Shown piece after piece: positions 53,534-61,650 of a DNA stretch of 64,000 nt. Position numbers and translations under genes: made by a program. Under the pieces are notes generated by a model that saw only the letters and a list, made by a program, of their open reading frames with translations, did not search any database and was not told the DNA's origin. The stretch is taken from contig JALTFB010000031.1 in NCBI GenBank assembly GCA_027007615.1, positions 1 through 64,000 of the forward strand. Direction: 5' to 3'. Origin of the DNA: Candidatus Shapirobacteria bacterium (lineage in GTDB: Bacteria; Patescibacteriota; Microgenomatia; UBA12405; UBA6130). Position 1 is the first letter of the stretch; every line of letters begins with the position of its first letter.

Positions 53534-55717
53534 TTATCTCCTCTTGCGCGGGTGATCAAAATGGGAATGGAAATTAGAAAATTTCCTCGGAGGTCGATCA
53601 CGACGGTAATCCCCGCCGGAGCTGGGATGGGGTTGGCCCGGAAAAGGCATTTCCGGCCGCAAGTTCACTCGGCCCATATCATCAATCTGCTTAACCACAA
53701 CTTTAATGTTCTGCCCGGGCTTAACCACGTCCGCCGGATCTTTGACAAAACCTTCGCTTAAATCGGAAATATGGATCAAACCGTCTTTGCCAGGCAAAAA
53801 TTCCACGAAAACGCCGAAAGGCTGAATTCTGTTAACTACTCCTTCGAAAACCTCTCCCGGTTTTACTTCATGAGTTAGCGCCTCTATTTCCTCAATCGCT
53901 TTTTTTACACCTTCATGGGAAAGGCCACTCACAGTTACCGTTCCGTCATCTTCGATGTTAATTTCACAATCTGTTTCCTCACTCATTTTGCGAATTACCC
54001 GGCCTCCCGGGCCAATAACTTCGCCAATCTTGGCCGGAGCGATATGCAAAAGGGCAATTTTAGGAGCCAGTTGGGAAATTTTCGCCCGCGGCTTGGCTAT
54101 CGTTTCCGCCATAATCGCCAAAATCTTGCCGCGCGCTTTTTGGGCCCGATCCAAGGCTCCCTTAACAACTTCATCACTGAGCCCATGGGTTTTAATATCC
54201 ACTTGCACCGCGGTAATGCCTTCATTTGTCCCCGCCACCTTGAAATCCATATCTCCATTGAAATCTTCAATGCCGGCAATATCCAGCAAAAACTTAAAAT
54301 CCTTACCTTTGGTCAGCAAACCGACCGAGATGCCAGCCACCGGGCTCTTGATGGGCACACCGGCATCCATTAATGACAGTGTGGAACCGCAAACGCTGGC
54401 CATCGAAGTGGAGCCGTTGGACGACAATACTTCGGAAACCACACGAATAGTATAGGGAAATTTGTCTTCGCTGGGAATAACCGGCTCCAGGGCGCGTTCC
54501 GCCAATGCCCCGTGGCCAATTTCCCGCCGCTTCGGACTGCCAAAACGGCTCAACTCGCCGCTGGCATACCCGGGCATGGAATAATGATGAATATAGCGCT
54601 TGCTTTCTTCGCCTTCCGCGCTTTCAATTAACTGTTTCAAGGAAGGCGCTCCCAAAGTGGCTACCGTTAAAACTTGAGTCTTGCCCCGGGTGAAAACTGC
54701 CGAACCATGGGTTCGCGTCAAAACCCCCACCTTGGCGCTGATGGGGCGGATTTCATCATCGGCCCGGCCATCGGGGCGGTGCCCTTTCCAAATCATATCC
54801 CGAACTGCCTGCTTCCAAAGCTTTTCCACCGCCAAAGTTACCCGCAAGCCGCCCATTTCTTCGGCCAACTCCCCCTTGGCTATTTCTATCAGCTCGGACA
54901 AATCGTCACTCTCTGTTGACAATAGTTTGCTTATCCTTTGGCGCATTTCCTTGCCAATAACCTTTTCCACTTTTTTCAGTTCTTCTTCATTGGGATAAGA
55001 AGAAGGGCTGTTATATTTTTTGCGGCCAATTTTGTCACCAATTTTAGCCACGAATTCAGCCAAACGAAGACTTTCTTTCTTGCCAAAAAGCACCGCCCGA
55101 TAAAAATCTTCTTCTTTTACTTCCCGGGCGCCGGCCTCGATCATTACAATTCCCTCTTTGCCGGCCGCTACCGTCAGGTCTAAATCGGAAAATTTTTGTT
55201 CTGTTTCTACCGGGTTGGCAAAAGGCTGGCCATCACGCCAGCCAACTTGCAAGCCGCCGATCGGGCCTTGCCAAGGCAAACTGGAAATTTGCAACGCCGC
55301 CGAGGTGGCCATTAAAGCCACAAAAAGCGGATCGCTTTTGAGGTCCACCGAAAGCAACGTTAAGGCAACCTGCACTTCATCGTAAAAGCCTTTAGGAAAA
55401 AGGGGCCTCACCGACCTGTCCACCAGACGGGCAATCAAAACAGCCTCGTCGGAAGGGCGGCCTTCCCTTTTTACCCAGCGGCTGCCCTTGATACGCCCGC
55501 CGGCATAAAGCCTTTCAATATATTCAACCTGAAGAGGAAAATAACCCAAGTCTTCTCTTGACTTGCCGCGCACCACCGTAGCCAAAATCATGGTTTCACC
55601 ATAGCGGGCAATAACGGCGGCATCGCTATGAAAAGCAAAACCGCCGCTGGCAATCGTCAACGTCCTGCCGCCAATATCAATACTGAACATTTCTTTTCCT
55701 ATCTGGTTTGATTTCAT
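53534..55717 (-). CDS. pnp: Polyribonucleotide nucleotidyltransferase (PNPase)
   Basis: 727 residues: two RNase PH domains (MILATVVRGKSRED in the first; GSTSMASVCGSTLSLMDAG in the second), a KH domain (KIGEVIGPGGRVIRKMSEE, about 572-590) and a C-terminal S1 domain (VFEGVVNRIQPFGVFVEFLPG). It degrades RNA 3'-5' with phosphate. The start overlaps the rpsO stop by 4 bases, the classical rpsO-pnp pair. The last ~30 residues are Arg/His/Pro-rich. Confidence 0.96.
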   Translation of the reverse strand: MKSNQIGKEMFSIDIGGRTLTIASGGFAFHSDAAVIARYGETMILATVVRGKSREDLGYFPLQVEYIERLYAGGRIKGSRWVKREGRPSDEAVLIARLVDRSVRPLFPKGFYDEVQVALTLLSVDLKSDPLFVALMATSAALQISSLPWQGPIGGLQVGWRDGQPFANPVETEQKFSDLDLTVAAGKEGIVMIEAGAREVKEEDFYRAVLFGKKESLRLAEFVAKIGDKIGRKKYNSPSSYPNEEELKKVEKVIGKEMRQRISKLLSTESDDLSELIEIAKGELAEEMGGLRVTLAVEKLWKQAVRDMIWKGHRPDGRADDEIRPISAKVGVLTRTHGSAVFTRGKTQVLTVATLGAPSLKQLIESAEGEESKRYIHHYSMPGYASGELSRFGSPKRREIGHGALAERALEPVIPSEDKFPYTIRVVSEVLSSNGSTSMASVCGSTLSLMDAGVPIKSPVAGISVGLLTKGKDFKFLLDIAGIEDFNGDMDFKVAGTNEGITAVQVDIKTHGLSDEVVKGALDRAQKARGKILAIMAETIAKPRAKISQLAPKIALLHIAPAKIGEVIGPGGRVIRKMSEETDCEINIEDDGTVTVSGLSHEGVKKAIEEIEALTHEVKPGEVFEGVVNRIQPFGVFVEFLPGKDGLIHISDLSEGFVKDPADVVKPGQNIKVVVKQIDDMGRVNLRPEMPFPGQPHPSSGGDYRRDRPPRKFSNFHSHFDHPRKRR

Positions 55718-55983
55718 TTTTTTAACTTTAACACTTTAATTAATTCCTGATAACGGTTCTTATCGTGAGCCATCAGATAACGGAGAAGCCGGCGGCGCTT
55801 GGCAATTTTACTTAATAAACCTCGCTTCGCCGGGGCATCATGAATATGCACCTTAAGATGAGCCAACAGTTTATTAATCTCTTGGTTTAATAAGACTGCC
55901 TGAACTTCCGGTGATCCCGTATCTCCTTTCCCACGGGCAAATTTACTAATGATATCTTTCTTTTCGTTTGCTGTCAAAGGCAT
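55714..55983 (-). CDS. rpsO: Ribosomal protein uS15
   Basis: 89 residues, full length. KFARGKGDTGSPEVQAVLLNQEINKLLAHLKVH and RRRLLRYLMAHDKNRYQELI are diagnostic. It binds the central domain of 16S rRNA and in E. coli represses its own translation through a leader pseudoknot. It has its own promoter (56019-56046) with a small hairpin overlapping the -10 box. Confidence 0.96.
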   Translation of the reverse strand: MPLTANEKKDIISKFARGKGDTGSPEVQAVLLNQEINKLLAHLKVHIHDAPAKRGLLSKIAKRRRLLRYLMAHDKNRYQELIKVLKLKK

Positions 55984-56018
55984 TTTCTACCTCGTTTATA
56001 AATTTAACGCTGTTATTT

Positions 56019-56046
56019 ATTGTAACAGAAATTTAACATTAGTAAA
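56019..56046 (-). promoter_or_regulatory. Candidate promoter of rpsO-pnp
   Basis: Minus strand TTTACT, a 16-base spacer and TACAAT (56019-56024), 35 bases before the rpsO ATG. CTGTTA/TAACAG (56010-56028) forms a 6-bp inverted repeat across the -10 box. Confidence 0.45.
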
Positions 56047-56081
56047 CCCCCAAATTAAGTGGCCAATTGTTCCGCTTTAAT

Positions 56082-56972
56082 TTAATTTCCCTTGGGGGTG
56101 GTGGAGCCGCGAAAAATTTTTGGCGTCGGAAAAGTCACTTTTGTTTGGCTAAACAAACCGCCGCCTTCCTTTGATTCCACATTTTCAACCGGCTGCTTAT
56201 CGGCCTCAACGCCGGAAATGGCCGGTTGTGGTGATGGCGCCGGTTGGGCTACAGATTGAGGACGCGGCTGGAAAACCTTGAAACAAAGCGCGGCTGTCTC
56301 CAAAGTATGGTAATCGCGAACATTAGCGAATGATCTTGTCGCCTGCCAAATACCCCGATAAAGGTTAGCGGCAATCTTAGCATTAAAAGGAAGCCCCAAG
56401 CTTTGGATTAACCTGGCCACCACCTCCGAGTAGCCGGATTGCGAATCGGCCAAATTAAACCTTACTCCCGGTTGGTTCACCCTTCCCTGGCGATCAAACC
56501 ACACCCAGCAGGGCTCTCCTTGCAACCAGCTTGCCGGCATTTTGACCGCCGTTGAAGCGCCAAAAAGAAAACCCATATCAGGTTTTTCCAATAATGTCTC
56601 CACCGCCACTTGCTCCTTCTTTATCGGCTCGGCCCCTTCTTTGAGGCGAACCACCAATTGCAATTGGCCCCGGCTGTCATCGGAAGAAACTTTCTCAATT
56701 TTTTCCAGAGGATAATGCAAAGCTATAGTCAAATTTTCTTGGCCGAGATTTGTCCTTAAATTTTCCACTCCGGATAGTTGCCGCCAATCACCTTTAGCCT
56801 GTTGGCCAACAAAAACTTGGCCCTCTTTCTGGGCTTCACGCAAGCTTAAAAATAAAGCTAAGCCGGCGGCAACCGCATCGAAATCAGCCTCGGCAATGAC
56901 TACGGCCACCTGCCGGGACTTATTTAAAGCCGCTGCCAATTCCTGGCTCTGGTTATTAATTTGTTGGTTCAT
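56082..56972 (-). CDS. Degenerate DHH-family (NrnA-like) protein
   Basis: 296 residues. VAVVIAEADFDAVAAGLALFLSL (about residues 22-44) sits where DHH phosphoesterases have HxxPDxDxxxS, but the histidines and DHH motif are not recognisable, so metal-dependent catalysis is unlikely. The C-terminal part (YSEVVARLIQSLGLPFNAKIAANLYRGI) resembles the region in NrnA where the product-site domain begins. The Pro/Gln-rich tail is disordered. Its place after infB matches the nusA-infB-rbfA-nrnA order, without rbfA. Assignment is by position and weak similarity. Confidence 0.5.
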   Translation of the reverse strand: MNQQINNQSQELAAALNKSRQVAVVIAEADFDAVAAGLALFLSLREAQKEGQVFVGQQAKGDWRQLSGVENLRTNLGQENLTIALHYPLEKIEKVSSDDSRGQLQLVVRLKEGAEPIKKEQVAVETLLEKPDMGFLFGASTAVKMPASWLQGEPCWVWFDRQGRVNQPGVRFNLADSQSGYSEVVARLIQSLGLPFNAKIAANLYRGIWQATRSFANVRDYHTLETAALCFKVFQPRPQSVAQPAPSPQPAISGVEADKQPVENVESKEGGGLFSQTKVTFPTPKIFRGSTTPKGN

Positions 56973-56974
56973 TG

Positions 56975-58471
56975 TTATTCCTCACTTTTTTTATTGCTAT
57001 AGGATATTAACATGTCACCAGGCTGGAAGTCAAGTTGCGGCGATAAGATTAAACCACATTCATTGCCGGCGGCTACCTCATCAACCGGCTGCTTCCCTCG
57101 CCGCAGGGAAGAAATCCTCGCCTCACCCAAATCTTTATTTCCTCTTGCCAGGTGAACATGCCATCGCTTATTAAGTTTGCCCTCCAAGACCCGGCAACCG
57201 GCTACCTTTTTGCCGTCAAAGGGAAAAACTTTTAATATTTCCGCCCGGCCGGCCGCGGCCGCTTCCGAGGCCGGTTGTGTCAACCGCAAAATTTCTTCTC
57301 CCATAGTTTCAAAAAGTTCATAAATAAGGGTAAACGTGCGCCAAAAAACCCGGTGCTGGCGGGCTTCTTTTTGGGCGGCCAAGTTGGCGCCGACCCGAAA
57401 GCCATAAATCTGCGCTCCGCTGGTTTGAGCCAAAAAAACATCGGCTTCGCTAATCTCGCCGACGCCCAGGCTGATAATCTGCGCCTCCGGCGGCAAATTC
57501 CGCTCCACCGCTTCCAAGCTCCCCTGGCTATCGGCACGAATAATTATTTTCAGTTTTTTTTCTTCTTCCTCGGCAGCTTTCCCTTCTAAAAGCGCCAACA
57601 GATCTACTTTTGCTTCTTCTGATTCTTTTCGCGCCGCGGCGGTCAAATCATCATCACGGTTAACGGCGTGAGCCGTTAAGGGCGATCCCGGCGGCGGCGG
57701 CTCGCTAAATCCCAAAACCTCCACCGGCTGGCCGGGGCCGGCCCATTTTATATTCTGGCCGCTTGGCGAAAGGATGGCTCGCACCTTAATCGCTTCCTCG
57801 CTTAAATATATTGTCTGCCGTGGCTCCAAATGGCCATTCATCACAATCACTGTTGCCGCTGCGCCGCGGCGGGCATCCTTCTTGGCTTCCAGCACCACAC
57901 CCCGGAATTCCCCATCAGGATTGGCGTTCAGCTCCAATATCTTTCCCATCAAAACAATCAACTCTAGCAAATCGTCAATGCCAGCGCCCGTTTTGGCTGA
58001 AATCGCCACCGTGGGTATTTTGCCTCCGTATTCCTCGGGCGGGTAGCCCAATTCCACCAATTCGCTTTTCACTTTGTCGGCATTAGCCGTTTCCAGGTCA
58101 ATTTTATTAATGGCCACAATAAAAGGAATTTTAGCTTCTTTTATATGTTCCAGGCATTCCTTTGTTTGCGCTTTAACCCCTTCGTCGGCGGCTACCACCA
58201 ATACCGCCAAATCGGTCAACTGGGCTCCCCGGGCGCGCATTTGAGCAAAAGCGGCATGGCCGGGGGTATCAATAAAGGTAATCTTTTCCGATTGCTTATC
58301 AACATCAATTTCAATTTGATAAGCGCCGATTGTTTGGGTAATTCCTCCCGCTTCCCGAGCGGTCAAGTTACTCTGGCGAATTTTATCTAAAAGCGTGGTT
58401 TTGCCATGATCTACATGGCCCATGATGGTTACAATCGGTGGACGCAACAGCAATTTTTTCTTTTTTTTCAT
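56975..58471 (-). CDS. infB: Translation initiation factor IF-2, short form
   Basis: 498 residues, starting almost at the G domain: G1 GHVDHGKTT (18-26), G3 DTPGHAAF and G4 NKID. Domains II, III and IV follow (RADSQGSLEAVERNL; AGCRVLEGKLNKRWHVHLAR). The N-terminal domains present in E. coli (890 residues) are absent, leaving a basic MKKKKKLLLR. It brings initiator tRNA to the 30S subunit. It is 35 bases downstream of nusA and probably co-transcribed. Confidence 0.96.
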   Translation of the reverse strand: MKKKKKLLLRPPIVTIMGHVDHGKTTLLDKIRQSNLTAREAGGITQTIGAYQIEIDVDKQSEKITFIDTPGHAAFAQMRARGAQLTDLAVLVVAADEGVKAQTKECLEHIKEAKIPFIVAINKIDLETANADKVKSELVELGYPPEEYGGKIPTVAISAKTGAGIDDLLELIVLMGKILELNANPDGEFRGVVLEAKKDARRGAAATVIVMNGHLEPRQTIYLSEEAIKVRAILSPSGQNIKWAGPGQPVEVLGFSEPPPPGSPLTAHAVNRDDDLTAAARKESEEAKVDLLALLEGKAAEEEEKKLKIIIRADSQGSLEAVERNLPPEAQIISLGVGEISEADVFLAQTSGAQIYGFRVGANLAAQKEARQHRVFWRTFTLIYELFETMGEEILRLTQPASEAAAAGRAEILKVFPFDGKKVAGCRVLEGKLNKRWHVHLARGNKDLGEARISSLRRGKQPVDEVAAGNECGLILSPQLDFQPGDMLISYSNKKSEE

Positions 58472-58506
58472 ATTCGCCTTCCTTATCTTGCCAACCGCAA
58501 CGCTGC

Positions 58507-59625
58507 CTAATCATTGTCCGGCTGGCTAACTTTTCTTACTTTCTTGCTTTTTCCGGCTCCTTCCGCCTTTTTAATTTTCCTCTTGGCCGGCTTTCGGTCA
58601 CTTTTCTTTGCCGCGGCCTCCTTGGCCCCAACCTCCTCAGCGGCAGCCAGAACTTTAATTTCATAACCCACTAATTCTCCTGCCAGATCCACATTTTCTC
58701 CGTGCACTCCAATAGTCCGCGCCAATTCCTCTTCGGGAACTTTAACTTCGATAACTTTTGCTTTCTCATCGATTTTGCCAACAACAACATGCTCAGCCGG
58801 AGAAAGAGCCGCCTTCACCAATTGGTTAATATCATCGCTAAAAGGAATAATGTCTATTTTCTCGCTGCCCAATTCATCCATTACCACATGAACCCGCGAT
58901 CCTTCTTGGCCGACACAAGAGCCAACCGGATCGACACCGGGCTGATGGGACCGGACGGCAATTTTGGTGCGTTTGCCGGCACGGCGGGCAATGCGGGCGA
59001 TCTCCACATTGCCGGAAGTCACCTCGGGCACCTCGCGCCGGAACAGCTCTTCCACCAACCGGGGGTCGCTGCGGGAAACAACCATCATTTTTCTGTCTTC
59101 TTCCTCACGTATTTCTTTAAGATAAAAAGCCATTTTGGTCGAGGGCGTATATTTTTCTCCTGGTACCTGCTCCTCTCGAGGCATAATTGCCTCGGCCTTG
59201 CCTACACCAACAACTATGCCACTATTGTCAATACGCAGAATTACCCCATTAACTAAAGTGCCAATCCTGTCGGCAAACTCGGCAAAAATAGCTTCCCGCT
59301 CCGCCTCGCGAATTTTTTGGACAATAACTTGTTTAGCTGTCTGGGCGGCGATACGGCCAAAATCCGGCGGCGTAACCTCTTTTTTCTTGCCATCCGCACC
59401 AATTTGAAAAATGCGCGCCGAACCCGACTCCGAATTCAAATCCACCTCATACTCAATTTCCGGATCGAGTGCCTCTCCCCGCTCGCGGGCATCTTTCTTG
59501 TAAGCCGCAATGATCGCCAGCCTGACCGAGGCAATAATTGTCTGCGCGTCAATTCGCCGTTCCCCGGCAATTTGGGCTACGGCGGTCGCAAATTCGGTGC
59601 GCGGCAATTTCTTAAAATCAATCAT
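58507..59625 (-). CDS. nusA: Transcription termination/antitermination factor NusA
   Basis: 372 residues: N-terminal RNAP-binding domain (1-125), S1 domain (GTLVNGVILRIDNSGIVVGVG), KH1 (GSCVGQEGSRVHVVMDELGSEKIDII) and KH2 (ARTIGVHGENVDLAGELVGYEI). The C-terminal acidic repeats of E. coli are absent; a Lys-rich tail replaces them. NusA slows RNA polymerase and stimulates intrinsic termination or, in complexes, antitermination. A promoter and an intrinsic terminator lie immediately upstream, suggesting autoregulation. Confidence 0.95.
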   Translation of the reverse strand: MIDFKKLPRTEFATAVAQIAGERRIDAQTIIASVRLAIIAAYKKDARERGEALDPEIEYEVDLNSESGSARIFQIGADGKKKEVTPPDFGRIAAQTAKQVIVQKIREAEREAIFAEFADRIGTLVNGVILRIDNSGIVVGVGKAEAIMPREEQVPGEKYTPSTKMAFYLKEIREEEDRKMMVVSRSDPRLVEELFRREVPEVTSGNVEIARIARRAGKRTKIAVRSHQPGVDPVGSCVGQEGSRVHVVMDELGSEKIDIIPFSDDINQLVKAALSPAEHVVVGKIDEKAKVIEVKVPEEELARTIGVHGENVDLAGELVGYEIKVLAAAEEVGAKEAAAKKSDRKPAKRKIKKAEGAGKSKKVRKVSQPDND

Positions 59626-59639
59626 TTTATTTTTACTTC

Positions 59640-59668
59640 AAAAAAGGCGGTACTCCACCGCCCCTTTT
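59640..59668 (-). terminator. Terminator in the nusA leader
   Basis: Minus strand GGCGGT-GGAGT-ACCGCC followed by TTTTTT, with AAAA before it. It lies between the nusA promoter and the ATG (14 bases beyond the U-tract), so the leader is little more than the hairpin. Confidence 0.8.
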
Positions 59669-59679
59669 AACTCGGCTTA

Positions 59680-59708
59680 ATTGTAGCAAACCTACCCATT
59701 GAGGTCAA
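59680..59708 (-). promoter_or_regulatory. Promoter of nusA-infB
   Basis: Minus strand TTGACC, a 17-base spacer and TACAAT (59680-59685); both boxes match consensus at five of six positions. Confidence 0.7.
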
Positions 59709-60400
59709 ACCAGTGTACAGGTTACATACTTTTGAAACTCAAGAGCCGCTGTTAACAGATAATCAATGGGTGATTGATCATTTAAAGATTTCTCTGGCCT
59801 AACAGTATTCCATTTCCAAGACGAAATGTATCTTGCCAGATGGTGGCTTATTTTCTCATTATCCTGGACTCCCCGATTTTATCGGGGAATCAGCATAACA
59901 ATGGAAGGTGAAGCGCGTTGTAGAGGTGTCATCCTAAACTTTTCCCCGACGATCCGCCAGCTGGCGGAGTCGGGAAAAGTTCAGGATCTTCAGGGAGTGG
60001 TGGAACAACAATGTAAATAAGATACCAACTGAAGATGCTGAGCTAAACTCAGCATGACAATGGAGAGTGAAGTGTGTTGCAGAGATGTCATCCTGATTTT
60101 TCGACGAAGTCGGAAAGTTCAGGATCTTCAGTATGTGGTGAGCCAACAATGCAAACAGGACACTCCCTGAAGATGCTGAAAAAATTTCAGCATGACAGTG
60201 GAATATGCTGTTGTCAACTCCGAGAGCTGCCGAGGCGGGCAAGGTCGGAGCAGGGTAAACCAAGATCAGCATGACACTGTTTTTAATTTTATTTTCTATT
60301 TATTTTCCCAAGAAATCGCCCAAGCTAATTTAAATAAGCTTACTTCCAGGAAAAAGAGGCACAAGCTCCACGGCCAAGGCGATTATCGTTAAATTCTGGA
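59709..60400. other. Noncoding region between trxA and nusA
   Basis: No credible gene is present on either strand. 59861-60283 holds the tandem palindromic repeats. 59709-59860 and 60284-60400 show nothing recognisable; the second could contain the trxA 3' end, but I see no clear terminator. Confidence 0.6.
59861..60283. repeat. Tandem palindromic repeat cluster (BIME/MITE-like)
   Basis: Two diverged units, about 59891-60049 and 60050-60188, share the order CAGCAT(A/G)ACAATGGA, GTGAAG, TGTCATCCT, an inner hairpin, TTCAGGATCTTCAG, a spacer with AACAATG, GAAGATGCTGA, and a hairpin ending TCAGCATGAC; partial copies flank them. Hairpins: CCCCGAT/ATCGGGG (59871-59887), a long one at 59931-59987 with near-complementary 19-20-base arms, and GATGCTGAG/CTCAGCATG (60032-60055). 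No transposase is encoded. Translated, the units give CHAEFSSASS-like peptides, a familiar source of spurious ORFs. Confidence 0.75.
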
Positions 60401-60727
60401 TTATTTCTTAGCCAAAGCCTCGTCAATCTTGGCTTTCAGAGCTTCCTTCGGCTGAAGGCCTACCAGCTGGGCGGTGGGCTGGCCGTCGCGGAAAATGATC
60501 ACCGTGGGGATCCCCATGATTCCATATTTGGCTGCTGTTTGCGGATTTTCATCAACGTTAAATTTACCCAGCCTCACCCCGTCGCCATAGTCTTCCACTA
60601 ATTCTTCCAAAATTGGTCCCAAAATTAAACACGGACTGCACCACGGTGCCCAAAAATCAATCACCACGACCCCTTTGGAATCCAAAACCTCATCCTGAAA
60701 GTTAGTATCCGTTAAAGTTATTTTCAT
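60401..60727 (-). CDS. trxA: Thioredoxin with WCSPC active site
   Basis: 108 residues, the normal thioredoxin length and fold: VVIDFWAPWC (21-30), the cis-proline loop GIPTVIIFRDG near 76, and the central DENPQTAAKYGI. The active site is W29-C30-S31-P32-C33, with Ser replacing the usual Gly, which would shift its redox potential somewhat. It reduces cytoplasmic disulfides. It is downstream of dnaJ but has its own promoter overlapping the dnaJ stop. Confidence 0.93.
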   Translation of the reverse strand: MKITLTDTNFQDEVLDSKGVVVIDFWAPWCSPCLILGPILEELVEDYGDGVRLGKFNVDENPQTAAKYGIMGIPTVIIFRDGQPTAQLVGLQPKEALKAKIDEALAKK

Positions 60728-60742
60728 TTTTTACTTTTTTAA

Positions 60743-60754
60743 ACAACTAGTTGT
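60743..60754. promoter_or_regulatory. Palindrome between the trxA promoter and start (possible operator)
   Basis: ACAACTAGTTGT is a perfect 12-bp palindrome placed where transcription should start (3-14 bases after the -10 box). Its position would suit a repressor or redox regulator; no candidate regulator is adjacent. Confidence 0.35.
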
Positions 60755-60756
60755 AT

Positions 60757-60784
60757 ATTGTAGCCAACTCTAATTATTTGTCAA
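60757..60784 (-). promoter_or_regulatory. Promoter of trxA
   Basis: Minus strand perfect TTGACA (60779-60784, inside the last dnaJ codons), a 16-base spacer and TACAAT (60757-60762), 29 bases before the trxA ATG. Confidence 0.65.
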
Positions 60785-61645
60785 CCCCCGCTTGTTCAAT
60801 TGGCGCCAGATTTTTTCCTCAGCGGAGCTGAGTTTGGTGGGAATAGTCACCAGCAACCTGACATAAAGATCGCCCCGTTGGCGCAGCCGGCCCAAGCGCG
60901 GCATCCCTTTGCCCCGCAAACGGATTAGGGTGTTGGGCTGTGTCCCGGGACGGATTTTAAATTTGATCTTACCTTCCAAAGTGGAAACCTCAACTTGCCC
61001 TCCGAGAACAACGGTGGCCACGGGAATGCTTAGGCTGGTATAAAGATCGTCTCCGTCGCGCTGGAAATGCTTATCTTCGGCAATATTAACCAACAAATAA
61101 AAATCGCGGAATTTAATTTGCTGGCCATCGTGGACGCCGGCGGGAATTTTAATTTTCCTTTTAGCGCCCTTAATCGTTATCTCTTTCTCGGTGCCATGAT
61201 AAGCATCGGTCAAACTGATAACCAGCCTATAGGTGGGAATTTGTTGGCGGCGGAAAGGTGAACGGCCGCCAAAGAATTGTTCAAAAATTTCAAAAGGGTC
61301 GGAAAAACCGCCGAAAGAAAAGTCAAAGCCGCCGAAAGGCGATCTCTCGCCGCCGGCATAAGTGTAAGTAAAAGGCCCCTGCTTGTAACTGTAGGTCCTG
61401 CCCCCGCTCCCAAATGGGCCGCCGGCGTCAAAGGCGGCGTGGCCGAATTGGTCATAAGCTTGCCTCTTTTTGGGGTCCGATAAGGCTTCGTAAGCTTCGT
61501 TTATTTCTTTAAACTTTTCCTCCGCTTCCGAAGATTTATTGCGGTCGGGGTGCCATTTCAAAGCCAACCGCCGATAGGCCTTCTTTATTTCCTGCGGCGA
61601 GGCGCTACGATTTACCCCTAAGATTTCATAAAAATCGCGCTTCAT
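60770..61645 (-). CDS. dnaJ: DnaJ-family co-chaperone without zinc finger (class B, CbpA-like)
   Basis: 291 residues. The J domain (1-68) has the HPD motif in KWHPDRN and ends [16 protein letters not shown]; a Gly/Phe-rich linker (75-125) follows, then two C-terminal beta domains ([36 protein letters not shown]). The four CxxCxGxG repeats of classical DnaJ are absent. It stimulates the DnaK ATPase. Located 5 bases after dnaK, it appears to be the operon's main J protein; the alternative name is cbpA. Confidence 0.9.
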   Translation of the reverse strand: MKRDFYEILGVNRSASPQEIKKAYRRLALKWHPDRNKSSEAEEKFKEINEAYEALSDPKKRQAYDQFGHAAFDAGGPFGSGGRTYSYKQGPFTYTYAGGERSPFGGFDFSFGGFSDPFEIFEQFFGGRSPFRRQQIPTYRLVISLTDAYHGTEKEITIKGAKRKIKIPAGVHDGQQIKFRDFYLLVNIAEDKHFQRDGDDLYTSLSIPVATVVLGGQVEVSTLEGKIKFKIRPGTQPNTLIRLRGKGMPRLGRLRQRGDLYVRLLVTIPTKLSSAEEKIWRQLNKRGLTNN

Positions 61646-61650
61646 GGGCG

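Noticed and set aside
59826..60392. Several ORFs of 60-112 codons on both strands, some with repeated HCHAEFSSASS-like peptides
   Set aside because: They arise from translating the tandem palindromic repeats; the peptide repeats follow the DNA repeats, and no ribosome sites or promoters fit.
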